64,000 nt of DNA from Endozoicomonas numazuensis (GCF_000722635.1 NZ_JOKH01000002.1:180731-244730); one strand, 5' to 3'. Counted from the stretch's first letter, positions 1 to 14,374 are shown. Notes: generated by a model not told the origin, from the letters alone. Program-made: numbers and translations.

Positions 1-748
1 TTTCCTTCCAGGGCCACACTTTACTGAGAGCCCCCAACATTAATCCTGTTAAGAGCGACAAAGCCAGATCACGATGATGTTTTAACAGCCATGAAAGCAC
101 ATGGGAAAAAGTCAGCAAACCCACAATGCATCCCGATCCAAAAACAGACAGCACCAGGACATCCAAACCTTTCACGGCAGCCAAAACTGCGGGATACAAT
201 CCCATCAGCAGTAAGATAAAACTACCGGAAATGCCCGGTAAGATCATGGCTGAGATAGCAATACATCCAGCGAAGAACAGCATCAGATAGGACGGTGTCA
301 AAGCAGTAGGCGTCAACGTTCCTATAAAATAGGAAAAACCACAACCCAAAACAAGAAGTATCACTGATGTAACACTCCAATGTTTAATCTGTTTGAGCAT
401 GTGAACGCCGGAAATCAAAATCAAACCAAAGAAGAAGGACCAGATCAACTCAGGATAATTATCCAATAAGAATGTGATGAGATGAGCAAAACTCAAAATA
501 CTAAGGAGTATTCCTCCAAACAACAAAACCAGAAAAGTGCCATCAATATGCTTCCAGCAAGCAGCCACACCTTCTGATTTGAGCCTCATCAGCAATGCAG
601 GATTTATGCTCTTCAAAGCATTAAGCAGGCGATCATAGATACCGGTAATAAACGCAATCGTTCCGCCTGAAACACCGGGAACCACATCAGCAGCCCCCAT
701 AGCCATTCCCCTGAGCAAAAAGCCCAGACCTTCTTTCATTTTCGACAT
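1..748 (-). CDS. DUF368 (PopT-type) membrane protein, truncated by window edge
   Basis: The frame is open from an ATG at 748 to base 1, so only about 249 N-terminal residues are visible. The N-terminus carries the DUF368 signature GMAMGAADVVPGVSGGT, and a second related LPGISGS motif lies near residue 175. This matches the internal duplication of the family. Several hydrophobic helices follow each motif. DUF368 proteins (PopT) are inner-membrane proteins linked to flipping undecaprenyl phosphate back to the cytoplasmic face for envelope synthesis; that role is family knowledge. The gene follows pcm by 106 bases on the same strand and may be read through from the surE-pcm operon. An AGG lies about ten bases before the ATG; an in-frame ATG at 739 has no better site. 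Confidence 0.9.
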   Translation of the reverse strand, partial: MSKMKEGLGFLLRGMAMGAADVVPGVSGGTIAFITGIYDRLLNALKSINPALLMRLKSEGVAACWKHIDGTFLVLLFGGILLSILSFAHLITFLLDNYPELIWSFFFGLILISGVHMLKQIKHWSVTSVILLVLGCGFSYFIGTLTPTALTPSYLMLFFAGCIAISAMILPGISGSFILLLMGLYPAVLAAVKGLDVLVLSVFGSGCIVGLLTFSHVLSWLLKHHRDLALSLLTGLMLGALSKVWPWKE

Positions 749-854
749 GATCCAACCTGTCTTATTCTGTTAAGGAAATAATCAGAGCAATACATCTGCC
801 AACCCTTTCAAACGTATCTGACAGACTCCCAGCCTTTATAGACCCCGGACTGCA

Positions 855-1523
855 TTACTTCTGTATCCCATCCAGTAATGGCACAAAACGCACTGCTTCA
901 AGAACCTCTCTCTTGAAGGTATCTCCCTGGCGGGTAATCAGCAACAAATCCTGAACGCCCCGATCACCAACAGGAATGACAAGTCGCCCATTATTTTCAG
1001 ACATTTGCTGCAAAAGCTCTTCCGGCATCTGGTCAGGTGCTGCCGTCACAATAATCCCATCAAATGGCCCCATAACTGGCCAGCCCATCGCACCATCACT
1101 GAGCTTTAGCTGAGCATTTCGAATATTAAGCGTTCTTAATCGTTTTTTAGCTCGCTCATTAAGCGCTTTAATACGCTCAACGGAATAAACTTTTTTTACC
1201 AAAGGAGAAAGGACAGCGGTCTGGTACCCAGAGCCAGTACCAATTTCAAGCACCCTGCCCAGAGGACCTGCAGCCATAAGCGCCTCAGTCATTCTAGCCA
1301 CGATATAAGGCTGAGACAGCGTCTGACCAAACCCTATTGGCAAGGCAGTGTCTTCATAGGCTCTGTGAGAAAGCGCCTCATCCACAAACAGATGCCTGGG
1401 AGCATTTCGAATCACTTCCAAAACAGCAGGTGATTTTATCCCTTGCTCCTTGAGTCTTTGAATCAGTCTATCCCGGGTTCTCCGAGAGGTCATTCCAATA
1501 CCATCAATATCAACATCTTTCAT
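855..1523 (-). CDS. pcm: Protein-L-isoaspartate O-methyltransferase
   Basis: SAM-dependent repair enzyme that methylates L-isoaspartyl residues in damaged proteins in the cytoplasm. The SAM-binding motif [13 protein letters not shown], the upstream [17 protein letters not shown] segment and the [13 protein letters not shown] segment are typical of Pcm. The start at 1523 gives 222 residues and lies one base after the surE stop (TGA-C-ATG). A longer frame begins at 1565 inside surE, and a shorter one at the [10 protein letters not shown] methionine (1493), where many homologues start. The surE-pcm pair is the conserved gammaproteobacterial arrangement, so translational coupling to surE is likely. 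The nlpD-rpoS genes that follow pcm in E. coli are absent; a DUF368 gene is there instead. Confidence 0.95.
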   Translation of the reverse strand: MKDVDIDGIGMTSRRTRDRLIQRLKEQGIKSPAVLEVIRNAPRHLFVDEALSHRAYEDTALPIGFGQTLSQPYIVARMTEALMAAGPLGRVLEIGTGSGYQTAVLSPLVKKVYSVERIKALNERAKKRLRTLNIRNAQLKLSDGAMGWPVMGPFDGIIVTAAPDQMPEELLQQMSENNGRLVIPVGDRGVQDLLLITRQGDTFKREVLEAVRFVPLLDGIQK

Positions 1524-1524
1524 G

Positions 1525-2268
1525 TCAACTGCCCAGCCATTCACTGAGCTGAGACAGAGTTGCATGATGAGTCTGGTCGTACTGGAGCGGAGTTACAGAA
1601 ACAAACCCCTTCTCAATTGCATGAAAATCAGTACCTTCACCTGCATCCTGCTCTTTGCCAACAGGAGCAATCCAATACGCAGGCTTCCCCCTGGGATCCA
1701 TAACCTTAACTGGCTTTTCAGGTCGTTCTCTATGACCCAAACGAGTGACTGCCACACCTTTTATTTGTTCATAGGACATATCGGGCACATTAATATTCAA
1801 TATGGTTCCTGCTGGCAGAGATAAGTCCTTTAGTCTGAGAACTAAATCCCTGACAACACGCCCTGCCGCTTGAAAACCCTGCTCCCCTTTCCCACAGGCA
1901 GACACTGCAATAGCAGGCATGCCCATAAAACGACCTTCCAGAGCAGCACCTACGGTCCCTGAATAAAGAACATCATCCCCAAGATTGGCACCGTGATTAA
2001 TACCAGAAACAACAATATCAGGCTCACTTTCCAATAATGCATTAACAGCCAGATGCACGCAGTCTGCCGGTGTACCATCAACACTGTGAAAGCCACTGGG
2101 ATGCTCCGTTACCCGCAGAGGGCGATCAAGAGTCAATGAACTGCTCAGGCCCGAACTGTTTCTGTCAGGCGCAAAGACAATTCTTTCACCCACACCTTCC
2201 AAAGAGTTATGCAGCGTTGCCAGCCCCATGGCAGCAACACCATCATCATTACTTAGCAGTATTCTCAT
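1525..2268 (-). CDS. surE: 5'/3'-nucleotidase SurE
   Basis: Metal-dependent phosphatase acting on nucleoside monophosphates, a stress-survival protein. The N-terminus [10 protein letters not shown] holds the metal-binding Asp pair (D8, D9). The [11 protein letters not shown] loop and the [21 protein letters not shown] segment complete the active site. The length of 247 residues is normal for the family. The start overlaps the last 20 bases of truD and the stop is one base before the pcm start, so truD-surE-pcm appear translationally coupled. The order ispD-ispF-truD-surE-pcm matches E. coli. Confidence 0.96.
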   Translation of the reverse strand: MRILLSNDDGVAAMGLATLHNSLEGVGERIVFAPDRNSSGLSSSLTLDRPLRVTEHPSGFHSVDGTPADCVHLAVNALLESEPDIVVSGINHGANLGDDVLYSGTVGAALEGRFMGMPAIAVSACGKGEQGFQAAGRVVRDLVLRLKDLSLPAGTILNINVPDMSYEQIKGVAVTRLGHRERPEKPVKVMDPRGKPAYWIAPVGKEQDAGEGTDFHAIEKGFVSVTPLQYDQTHHATLSQLSEWLGS

Positions 2269-3307
2269 CCAACCGTCCTTCTATACACTCTAAAATCTCC
2301 CTCAATACTGCGGTTGCAAAGCAGCCTTTTGGCAAAGAAAATTCAAGCTGTATATCACTTTCTGACAACCAGTCCCAAGTCATGGAAGCCGGGATCAACC
2401 GAATTGCCCTTCTTTCTTGCTTCAAGCCTTCTTTCTCCAAGCCTTCACACAACAACAGATTTCGACCTGCAACTTCTTCTTCCATCTTTCTGCAAACTGA
2501 ATCTGAAAGCAACTCCCCTCTGCCCCACATGGGAGCCGTCAGAGAAACCTCTCCAACCTCTATTCTTGCCATTAGATCCTGATCATGATCACGAAGAATC
2601 AGACTACCACTGTCTTGAAAGCCAGGAACATCACCCTCAAGATAACGAGTCCACACCTGTTGTGATACTCGTTCTGACAGCACCTGATTAAAGAGCCAGG
2701 ATCGAGCTGCAGACAAATAGATCGAGCGTTTGTTTCTGTGGGCTTTAAAGCTGCCAGAAAACATCAACATGGCTCGCTCAACATTGATGCCCTCATGACC
2801 AAATCGCTGTCCACCAAAATAATTGGGCACTCCCTGGCTGGCAACCAGCTTTAAACGCTCTTCTAACAACTCATGACTGACAGTGAGCCCCCTTAGCGTA
2901 ATGATAAATCGATTACCCTTTAACGCACCGGTTTTTAACTTTTTACCATGGCGGGTAGCAGCAAGAATCTCTAAAGACTCATTATTCAGACCGGCCCACT
3001 CAGGTGAGTCCTGCCCAGGCAACCAAACACTAAACCACTGACGTGTAATCCCATATCTATCCTTGCGGCCCGCATAACTCACGGAAGAGCGCTTAACACC
3101 CGCAAACCTGGCCAGCTGTCCTGCCACCCAATCTGTGTTTTCACCTGTTTTTTGAACATTGATATATGAATGCTCACCTTCACCATCAGGTATGAAAGGC
3201 AATTCTTCTTCAACAATGAAATCATCAGGTACAGCTTTGAATGAGCATTGTCCCAGAGGACCACCCCAGGCATAAGCCCAGGCTGAGGTATAAGAAACTT
3301 GATTCAT
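2249..3307 (-). CDS. truD: tRNA pseudouridine(13) synthase TruD
   Basis: Isomerises U13 of tRNA(Glu) to pseudouridine. The catalytic motif AGRKDRYGITRQ places the nucleophile at D83. The VPNYFGGQRFG motif and a long inserted TRUD domain follow, and 352 residues is the usual length. The 3' end overlaps surE by 20 bases. Upstream, a 312-base spacer containing a decayed repeat separates truD from ispF, which are adjacent in many relatives. No strong ribosome site is visible before the ATG. Confidence 0.96.
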   Translation of the reverse strand: MNQVSYTSAWAYAWGGPLGQCSFKAVPDDFIVEEELPFIPDGEGEHSYINVQKTGENTDWVAGQLARFAGVKRSSVSYAGRKDRYGITRQWFSVWLPGQDSPEWAGLNNESLEILAATRHGKKLKTGALKGNRFIITLRGLTVSHELLEERLKLVASQGVPNYFGGQRFGHEGINVERAMLMFSGSFKAHRNKRSIYLSAARSWLFNQVLSERVSQQVWTRYLEGDVPGFQDSGSLILRDHDQDLMARIEVGEVSLTAPMWGRGELLSDSVCRKMEEEVAGRNLLLCEGLEKEGLKQERRAIRLIPASMTWDWLSESDIQLEFSLPKGCFATAVLREILECIEGRLDENTAK

Positions 3308-3619
3308 TAAACAATAATCTTTTAAGAGAAACGCGTGCTAATCCACATAGACATTTGGATGAAATAAATCAGAAAACCCAGATTCCCCTAAAGTCCTCAG
3401 AAACCGAAATAGCCATGAAACTGTCGGGCCGAAGCTTTAGAGAATAGAATTCAGTAGATCGTTTGCAGCCTTGGAAACGGGGCAGTCCACGTTAAATTTG
3501 TGTAAAAGTTGGCTAAATCAAGCCATTTAACAAAAAAACAGCCTCTTTTACTGGGCTTCAGACAGATATCATCTTAATTCCAGCAAGATTCTGGATACCA
3601 TTAAAAATAACCAACATTA
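3308..3619. other. truD-ispF spacer, 312 bases, no gene
   Basis: No supported coding region. The spacer contains a decayed family A repeat end (see 3418-3460) and otherwise AT-rich sequence. No clear terminator or promoter was found. The usually compact ispF-truD junction seems to have been opened by repeat insertion. Confidence 0.6.
3418..3460. repeat. Decayed family A (MITE-like) repeat end
   Basis: The stretch with AAGCTTT, then GAG, AT and AATTCAGTAGA aligns with one end of the complete copy at 38282-38447 (read on its reverse strand), at about three quarters identity over 42 bases by eye. It also resembles the left part of the copy at 48508-48671. The rest of the element cannot be followed with confidence. 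Confidence 0.5.
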
Positions 3620-4126
3620 TTACAGGGTATTCAGCTGCTGAGAAGTTCCCAGAAGAGCGACAGCATGGACAGCGATTCCTTCCTTTCGCCCGGTATAACC
3701 CAACTTTTCTGTCGTTGTAGCTTTTACATTGACGGCCCCGGTCTCAACCTGTAGATCCTTGGCAATATTTCCACGCATTACTGGAATGTGAGGAGCCATT
3801 TTCGGTGCCTGAGCAACAATCGTGCTATCGAGATTAATAACCTGATACCCATTCTCATGAATTAATGCCACCACATGCCTCAGCAACTGTCGGCTATCGA
3901 TACCTTTATATCGGGAGTCTGTATCGGAAAAATGCTGTCCAATATCACCCAGTGCCGCAGCACCCAGTAACGCATCACAGACTGCATGCAGGAGAACATC
4001 ACCATCAGAGTGAGCTAACAACCCGTAATCGTAATCTATGCTGACTCCACCCAATATCACTTTACTGTCTGCTAAAGCTTCATCTGAAAATCGATGAACA
4101 TCAAAGCCATGACCTATTCTCATCAT
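3620..4126 (-). CDS. ispF: 2-C-methyl-D-erythritol 2,4-cyclodiphosphate synthase
   Basis: MEP-pathway enzyme that cyclises CDP-methylerythritol 2-phosphate with loss of CMP. The N-terminal GHGFDVHRF supplies metal ligands D9 and H11. The [20 protein letters not shown] segment supplies the third His, and [15 protein letters not shown] is the C-terminal signature. Length 168 is slightly above the usual 156-160. The ATG overlaps the ispD stop in an ATGA arrangement, so the two are translationally coupled. With ispD, dxr and uppS it puts four isoprenoid or undecaprenyl genes in this window. Confidence 0.97.
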   Translation of the reverse strand: MMRIGHGFDVHRFSDEALADSKVILGGVSIDYDYGLLAHSDGDVLLHAVCDALLGAAALGDIGQHFSDTDSRYKGIDSRQLLRHVVALIHENGYQVINLDSTIVAQAPKMAPHIPVMRGNIAKDLQVETGAVNVKATTTEKLGYTGRKEGIAVHAVALLGTSQQLNTL

Positions 4127-4857
4127 ACTGTCTCAATCAGTTTGGCTTGCTGTTGAATATAAAGGGCTGCAAGCGCAAGGTCTGCCCCTCGGGTCACTTT
4201 GATATTATCGCCATGCCCCTCAACCATAAGAGGCTTGAATCCTGAATGCTCAATAGCACTGGCCTCATCGGTAACCGGCATCTCATCATCAAGCGCTTTT
4301 TTCAAGGCATCATAAAGCAACTTCATTCGAAACATTTGTGGTGTCAAAGCATGCCAGAGCGCATCCCTGTCCACTGTCTCTGTGACTTCACCTACTGACG
4401 AAGTTCGCTTCATGGTATCTCTTACCGGTATCCCCAGAAGACCACCCACTGTATGATCAGACAACTGTTTGACCAACCACTCAAGATCTGCGTGACGAAT
4501 GCATGGGCGCGCAACATCATGAACCATAACCCAATCTTCCGCATCTGCCAGTTCTGATAATGCCTTCAGTCCATTTAACACGGAGTGGTAGCGCTCGCTG
4601 CCTCCCTGAACCAGTAAAATCCGCGAATCTCTAAGCAACTCTATATCGGTGTAATACTCATCCTCTGCACCGATTACAACAATCAACTTCTCCAGAACAG
4701 TAAAATCCAGAAGGCGCTCCAGAGTATGCTCCATCAAGGTCCGACCATGGATTTCAAGATACTGTTTGGGAATATCGCTCTGCATACGACGACCTACGCC
4801 TGCAGCAGGAACAATTGCCCAAAAACGGGGTTGATGAGAATTTCTCGCAGTACTCAC
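4123..4857 (-). CDS. ispD: 2-C-methyl-D-erythritol 4-phosphate cytidylyltransferase
   Basis: Transfers CMP from CTP to methylerythritol 4-phosphate, the third MEP-pathway step. The nucleotidyltransferase loop PAAGVGRRM (residues 17-25) and following K31 bind CTP, and [11 protein letters not shown] carries the conserved metal-binding Asp. Length 244 is typical. The stop overlaps ispF by four bases. The 282-base spacer upstream, before ftsB, holds no gene; ftsB-ispD are usually closer together, so ispD may have its own promoter, though none is clear by eye. Confidence 0.96.
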   Translation of the reverse strand: MSTARNSHQPRFWAIVPAAGVGRRMQSDIPKQYLEIHGRTLMEHTLERLLDFTVLEKLIVVIGAEDEYYTDIELLRDSRILLVQGGSERYHSVLNGLKALSELADAEDWVMVHDVARPCIRHADLEWLVKQLSDHTVGGLLGIPVRDTMKRTSSVGEVTETVDRDALWHALTPQMFRMKLLYDALKKALDDEMPVTDEASAIEHSGFKPLMVEGHGDNIKVTRGADLALAALYIQQQAKLIETV

Positions 4858-5139
4858 ATTGCCACCTACGAAAGATCATTAGAAACCTGTATCTGACAGG
4901 CTATGAATCAAAGAGCCAAAGTCGGAAATACCGCTTACCCCGAACTATAAAAATAGCTGTAAAGAACAGAATAGCGGTAATTTCTCAGAACTCTGATCAA
5001 GAAATATACCTCAACACTCTACTTATTAAATTAACACTACTGTTCCATTTAATAGACATGATTATTCTGACTTCAAACTGACTTTCATTCGGTTGGCCGT
5101 TTGTAAAAACGAGACACGCCCCCGTAAATACAGGAACTG

Positions 5140-5412
5140 TCAGTCGTAAATCAGATAATAGGTTTCATCTTTTTTGATCATACCTAAATCGAGACGGGCC
5201 TGCTCTTCCAGTGTCTGCAAACCATTCTGTAACTCAATAACCTCAGTAGCAAGCAGATGATTACGGCGATACAACCGATCGTTTTCCCGATCTTGCTGAG
5301 TAATCTGACTTTTAATGGCTACCATCTCTGCCACACTACCCTCCCCCATCCAGAGTTGGACCTGAAGGGCTACCAATGCCAATAGCAGTAATGTATGCAC
5401 CAGCTTTCGCAT
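5140..5412 (-). CDS. ftsB: Cell division protein FtsB
   Basis: Small bitopic inner-membrane protein of the FtsQLB divisome complex. Residues 4-22 form one transmembrane helix. A coiled coil rich in Gln, Asn, Glu and Arg follows to about residue 70. The EEQARLDLGMIKKDETYYLI tail matches the FtsB C-terminus. The start at 5412 gives 90 residues and has GAGTGG about ten bases upstream; a GTG three codons earlier lacks a ribosome site. It lies downstream of eno, beyond the eno terminator, in the conserved eno-ftsB-ispD order. Confidence 0.93.
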   Translation of the reverse strand: MRKLVHTLLLLALVALQVQLWMGEGSVAEMVAIKSQITQQDRENDRLYRRNHLLATEVIELQNGLQTLEEQARLDLGMIKKDETYYLIYD

Positions 5413-5620
5413 CTGAACCACTCATTATTTTAAGTAGATGAGTCTATCAAAGCTTGAAAAGTGTGCCCACGGGGAAAGCATAAAAAACAAAGATATTTGA
5501 ACAAACAGAAACTATTGAAGAACAAATGGCAGCTTTTCCAACACCTCAGAAAATACTCTACTTCAAGCATTCTCGTTCCAAGATAATGCACCCCAAGGTT
5601 TCCTGACAGATTCCAACCCT

Positions 5621-5653
5621 AAAAAAAGGGAGACTTCATCAGCCTCCCTTTTT
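5621..5653 (-). terminator. Rho-independent terminator of eno
   Basis: Read on the minus strand, AAAAAGGGAG pairs with CTCCCTTTTT across a short loop, followed by a run of T. It starts about 24 bases after the eno stop codon. Confidence 0.85.
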
Positions 5654-5676
5654 CAGAACATTATACAGCTAACCTA

Positions 5677-7654
<1,978 letters not shown>

Positions 7655-8244
7655 CTATTGACGATTGACTGTAATATTCAATTCCCGATCAACCATGACC
7701 CCAAATCCTGCTTTCTTTGCACCTTCTGCTGTCGCCCTGACACACGCCGAGTCAAAACAACCCACAGGCATAACATCAACCACCCCCTCTCTCTGCAAGA
7801 ACGGTTTTAGCCTGCCGGGTATGGCTTCAGCCACATCCCAGGATTTAGCAATATTCAACGGCTCGAACGAGTCATAACTGTCTTTCAAGAAGTAATGGTA
7901 AGATCGCTTAGCCTTCAGAGCTACCAACAGCTCTGGAAGGGTTTTACCCTTATCCATAGCAAAATTAACATTAACAAAAACCACCCAGTCATTGCTTAAA
8001 AGCAGAGTTGCCAGCCTGACCTGCTCTGATAACACTCTTTCTACCTCTACCGGGTCAAATTGCTGATCTTTAAATCCGGTTTGCATATCAATAAAAAAAT
8101 GGCCACTTTTCCATTCTTTCTTGACAGCAGACCTTCAATATAAGCAATCGTGTCATTCACTCCCGCCCTGCCCAGACTCGGAAAAACCAATAGAATTAAG
8201 AAAATAATGCGAACAACGACTGAAAACTGAATAGAAAATGTCAT
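7655..8244 (-). pseudogene. Exported isochorismatase-family hydrolase, frameshifted
   Basis: Two overlapping minus frames together make one protein. The first starts at an ATG at 8244 and encodes a signal peptide (hydrophobic VRIIFLILLVF, then SLGRA as likely cleavage site). It runs into NDTIAYIEGLLSRKNGKVAIF. The second resumes with IDMQTGF, the classic isochorismatase (V/I)DMQ.GF motif, and ends with PVGCFDSACVRATAEGAKKAGF, which contains the Cys-centred family motif. The switch falls in a run of seven T (minus strand, about 8090-8097). One extra T would restore a continuous frame of about 196 residues. Substrate is unknown, and export of this family is itself unusual. It sits in the insert between kdsA and eno. 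A sequencing error in the homopolymer cannot be excluded. Confidence 0.7.
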
Positions 8245-8287
8245 AACACGACTCTTGCCACAAGGCAAAGTATCCGACAACGGACAA

Positions 8288-8982
8288 ATCGGGATAGGGC
8301 GTAGCCTCACGGCTACGCTCCTCCCACAACACCCAGCATACGGTCCGTACTGGGCGTTTCGGCCAGTTAAGCGACCAACAACCTGATCAAACCTTCTTCA
8401 GGTTATTGGGATGAGCGATGCGTGCCATCAGGCTTGTATCGCTTGCCGGGCTTTCGTAATCCTGTGATGCCGACACAACCTCAGCCCTCATAACGTCGCA
8501 GCCTCCGGTTCCGCCGTGACCACTTGGCATGAGTTCCAGTGTTTGCTGGATTTGTCTGCGTCCGGTGTATCGAATAACAGAAACTATTCACCACTCTGTA
8601 CCGTTCAGGCCTTCACTGACATTCGCCAGCTACTATGCCGTCTGCTGACTTCTGTATGGCGATCAGACCACCTTACGATAGCCTCAGTCCGAAATATCAG
8701 ACACCACACAGACCTCCCGAGGTAAGTCACACCGCCTTCGCCGCACAACCGCCAGATCTACTGCCTGAGTGTCCGGATGAGTATGGACTTCGTCATCATA
8801 CGCTGACTCGTCCTCACGCAGACAGCCTCATATCTGATTTCTGTTCGTCGGCTCGCGGTTTTGCTCCACACTGCCTTCAGCCTGCACCTCACGATACAAA
8901 CCTTGTGCTTCGCTAGTCCTTCGCCCTCATCTGGCTGGACAGGGGACTTTCACCCCCAAGCTGTGTGACATGCTCGGCACAC
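8288..8982 (-). ncRNA. ORF-less group II intron
   Basis: Read on the minus strand, the element opens with GTGTGCC, matching the group II 5' consensus GUGYG. It continues with domain I-like blocks (GGGGGTGAAAGTCCCC, GGCGAAGGACTAGC, GCACAAGG, GAGCAAAACC, GACGAACAGAAA). It closes with GTACGGACCGTATGCTGGG, GTTGTGGGAGG, an extended hairpin (CGTAGCCgtgaGGCTACG) and CCCTATCCCGAT, a typical 3' end. At about 695 bases there is no room for the reverse transcriptase/maturase normally in domain IV, and no frame encodes one. The 5' end lies one base past the kdsA terminator hairpin, the favoured target of group IIC introns; subclass C is inferred. Splicing or mobility would need a maturase from elsewhere. 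Confidence 0.8.
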
Positions 8983-8983
8983 G

Positions 8984-9020
8984 TATAAAAAAACCGCCAT
9001 ATTATGGCGGTTTTTTTATA
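8984..9020. terminator. kdsA terminator, perfect 18-bp inverted repeat
   Basis: Bases 8984-9001 and 9003-9020 are exact reverse complements around a single central base. The core is ACCGCCATA paired with TATGGCGGT, flanked by A7 and T7 tracts. It would terminate in either direction, begins 24 bases after the kdsA stop, and abuts the group II intron. Confidence 0.9.
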
Positions 9021-9043
9021 CTGCTGATGATGTCAAACCAGAA

Positions 9044-11581
<2,538 letters not shown>

Positions 11582-11678
11582 TCAAGATGGGAGATCAGGA
11601 TACCAAAACCGCCGCTAAACGTAAAACACATACTGTAAAAATGCTCAGAAAATTTAGTTATGGCACCGCTTTGCGATT

Positions 11679-13088
11679 TCAAAAACCTGGCTTCCAAGAC
11701 AATTTTTTGCCCAAATGGGGCTCACAGGCATAATGCTCTGTTACAAAAATCCCTGGTAATGCTATCAGCTCATTACCATGAAAAATAAAAGGTATAACAT
11801 CCCTGACCCAAGGTGGAACCTTGTACTCCTGCAGCCATCGTTTGATACTTTTACGACCTGCACGCCCCTTCACTGCCACCTTCATTCCTGCTGGCACCTG
11901 AGACCTGAAAAGAATGCGGACTGCGCCACCCGGCAATCTCACTTCCCCTCCATTGATCACAGACAAACGTCCGCCGGAAAAAGGCAACTCATAGGCTTGA
12001 TCTTGATCCCAGCTCCATTTCAGCTCGCTCCTTTCCTTGTGTTCGAACTGACAAATGAGTACCAACTTGCCTGCAAAACGGCGTAACTGATGATCTTCAA
12101 ACTGCACCACAGGTTCCGCATCAGGACTCGCATCCATCACATCCGAGAAAACACTGTTCAGAAGAACCCGATCAGGCATTTTCAAATGATTGGCAGCCAA
12201 CCAATAGCGTAAAACCCTCTGGGCAGATGCCCTATCAATACTACTCAGCGAAGCTACATCAATAACACTGCAGCCGCCCCAAAGAGTATTAGGAGGCGCC
12301 TCAATAACCTTCTCAGCCATCTCTTTTGTTTGCTGAAACAGTAGCTGATTAACCTCTGAGACATCTTCTGAAAACTGAGCCAGACGAGATGATACTCCCG
12401 GCCAGGCAGCCTCAATTTGTGGCATCAGGTTATGTCTGAGAAAATTACGCCGAAAACGCTGATCTTGATTGGATTCATCTTCAACAAACTTCAATCCAAC
12501 ATTTTCAGCATAATTTTCAACAACCTGGCGAGTTATACTCAGCAAAGGTCTGAATAAAACTCCGCTGCCCAGTTCTCTTGAAACGGGCATTCCTGCGACA
12601 CCGTCCAACCCACTGCCTCGAAGCAGCCTGAAGAGAACAGTTTCTGCCTGGTCATCCTGATGATGCCCCATGACCAAACATCCACCTTCGGGCAAACATC
12701 CTTCAAAAGCGGTATAGCGAGCCTCACGGGCTTGACGCTCCAGATCTGAAGAGTGCTCTAAAGACACTCTGACGACCTGCAGTGGAACCTCCCATTGCTG
12801 ACAAACAGAAAGACAGTGATCTGCCCATGAATCAGCATTGCCGCTCAATCCATGATGCACATGTATGGCTGAGAGAGACTCTATTTCACCTTTATCCCTC
12901 AGACACACCAACAAATGAAGCAAAACCGTCGAGTCAACACCACCACTAAAGGCCATCACAACCGGCCTGCCTGCAACCTTTTCCATTTGCTCAGACAGAT
13001 GCTTTTTTAACGCGAAAAATCTTTCACCCCTGGACGGAATGAAAGATTTTTTCAATCGCTTCTCATACTCGAATGACTGATCCGTCAT
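11679..13088 (-). CDS. tilS: tRNA(Ile)-lysidine synthase
   Basis: Attaches lysine to C34 of the CAU-anticodon isoleucine tRNA so that it reads AUA. The PP-loop ATPase motif AFSGGVDSTVLLHLL lies near residues 46-60, and MGHHQDDQAETVLFRLLRGSGLDG is the second family signature. A long C-terminal region contains the TilS substrate-binding domains, ending in the RSIKRWLQEYKVPPW-like segment. Length 469 is slightly longer than the E. coli enzyme. The start codon overlaps the accA stop by one base (TGATG), giving tight coupling; accA-tilS adjacency is common in gammaproteobacteria. Confidence 0.95.
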   Translation of the reverse strand: MTDQSFEYEKRLKKSFIPSRGERFFALKKHLSEQMEKVAGRPVVMAFSGGVDSTVLLHLLVCLRDKGEIESLSAIHVHHGLSGNADSWADHCLSVCQQWEVPLQVVRVSLEHSSDLERQAREARYTAFEGCLPEGGCLVMGHHQDDQAETVLFRLLRGSGLDGVAGMPVSRELGSGVLFRPLLSITRQVVENYAENVGLKFVEDESNQDQRFRRNFLRHNLMPQIEAAWPGVSSRLAQFSEDVSEVNQLLFQQTKEMAEKVIEAPPNTLWGGCSVIDVASLSSIDRASAQRVLRYWLAANHLKMPDRVLLNSVFSDVMDASPDAEPVVQFEDHQLRRFAGKLVLICQFEHKERSELKWSWDQDQAYELPFSGGRLSVINGGEVRLPGGAVRILFRSQVPAGMKVAVKGRAGRKSIKRWLQEYKVPPWVRDVIPFIFHGNELIALPGIFVTEHYACEPHLGKKLSWKPGF

Positions 13089-14038
13089 CAGACAGAGCCG
13101 TAATCCCTGATCCGCTTGTAACGACTTTCAATGAGTGTATCGGCATCCATGGACTCAAGCTTCTGAAGCTCTTCTTCCAGGGCCACACCCAGTGAAGCTG
13201 CCATCACTTCGGGATGACTGTGAGCGCCACCCAGAGGCTCAGAAACCAGCCGATCAACCAGTTCCAATTCTTTAAGACGTGTGGCCGTCACACCCATAGC
13301 TTCTGCAGCAGTGGATGCATACTCAGATTTTTTCCAGAGAATCGAGGCACAACCTTCTGGGGAAATCACGGAGTAAATTGAGTTCTGCAACATTAGTAGC
13401 TTGTCACAAACACCAATGGCCAGCGCTCCACCGGAACCGCCTTCACCAATAACCGTAGAAATGATGGGCACTTTAAGACGGGACATAACGGCCAGATTAT
13501 AGGCAATCGCTTCACTCTGACCTCGCTCTTCTGCGCCAATACCCGGATAAGCGCCCGGAGTATCAATAAAGGTCATGATGGGCATCTTGAATCGCTCCGC
13601 CATTTCCATAAGGCGACAAGCCTTACGGTAACCTTCAGGCTTGGGCATACCAAAGTTACGGAGTACTTTTTCCTTGATTTCACGGCCTTTCTGATGACCA
13701 ATAATCATTACAGGGCGACCATTGAATCGAGCAATACCACCGACAATAGATGGATCATCAGCAAAATGCCGGTCACCATGCAGCTCATCAAACTCTGTAA
13801 ACAGGTACTGAATATAGTCCAGAGTATAAGGACGACGAGGGTGCCTGGAGAGCTGAGCCACCTGCCAGGCAGAAAGATCAGAAAAAATTTGCTCAGTCAG
13901 GGTTTTGCACTTGTCCTGCAGTCGGCTAATTTCATCAGTAATATTCAGTTCGGCATCGCTACTGACCAGTCTCAGCTCTTCGATCTTTGCTTCCAACTCA
14001 GCGATCGGCTGTTCAAAATCCAGATAGTTCGGGTTCAT
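13088..14038 (-). CDS. accA: Acetyl-CoA carboxylase carboxyltransferase subunit alpha
   Basis: Alpha subunit of the carboxyltransferase that makes malonyl-CoA, the first committed step of fatty acid synthesis. [18 protein letters not shown] at the N-terminus, [20 protein letters not shown] and [14 protein letters not shown] are diagnostic. The ATG at 14038 gives 316 residues and matches the E. coli start region; a GTG three codons earlier is less likely. It overlaps tilS by one base. A 336-base gene-free spacer separates it from dnaE, which is upstream in the transcript. Confidence 0.97.
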   Translation of the reverse strand: MNPNYLDFEQPIAELEAKIEELRLVSSDAELNITDEISRLQDKCKTLTEQIFSDLSAWQVAQLSRHPRRPYTLDYIQYLFTEFDELHGDRHFADDPSIVGGIARFNGRPVMIIGHQKGREIKEKVLRNFGMPKPEGYRKACRLMEMAERFKMPIMTFIDTPGAYPGIGAEERGQSEAIAYNLAVMSRLKVPIISTVIGEGGSGGALAIGVCDKLLMLQNSIYSVISPEGCASILWKKSEYASTAAEAMGVTATRLKELELVDRLVSEPLGGAHSHPEVMAASLGVALEEELQKLESMDADTLIESRYKRIRDYGSV

Positions 14039-14374
14039 AGATTCCACTTCAAGAGTTCAGCATCAGCAACACAATGACAACAGGGCAGCGGAATTCTCTG
14101 GAATTAAACAGCCCACCCCAAAAAACCTGACCTGACTCATCGCATTGAAGCCACCTGAGTATTCCCAGAAGGCCTCAGGCGCTAAATAATCAAAAATGCC
14201 TTCAGTGAGCCTGCCGGACTTACGCCAATTTCGGCCTGCAGACTCAAGCGAAAGAAAAGCAGTTTTCAATGGCAACCATAAAGCCACCTTTTCGAAAGCT
14301 ACTTTTCAGATAAATTTGTCAAGAAAAATACGTAAAAGCGACCGATATGTCGAGTTAAAAAGCGTAAGCGTCCG
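14039..14374. other. dnaE-accA spacer with decayed family A repeat
   Basis: The spacer has no supported gene; a 74-codon minus frame (14063-14287) lacks a ribosome site and family resemblance. Bases 14207-14248 (GAGCCTG, CGGA, then CAATTTCGGCCT) align with the end of the family A repeat at 38282, and TCGAAAGCT near 14297 recalls its other end. The element is degraded. No clear terminator was seen after dnaE. Confidence 0.5.

Noticed and set aside
1522-1824. Plus-strand 100-codon frame
   Set aside because: Antisense shadow of surE, which has clear catalytic motifs on minus.
8516-8916. Plus-strand open frames of 69 and 93 codons
   Set aside because: They lie on the strand opposite the group II intron and reflect its structured GC-richer RNA; no protein motif.
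14063-14287. Minus-strand 74-codon frame between dnaE and accA
   Set aside because: Overlaps a decayed repeat, no ribosome site, no motif.
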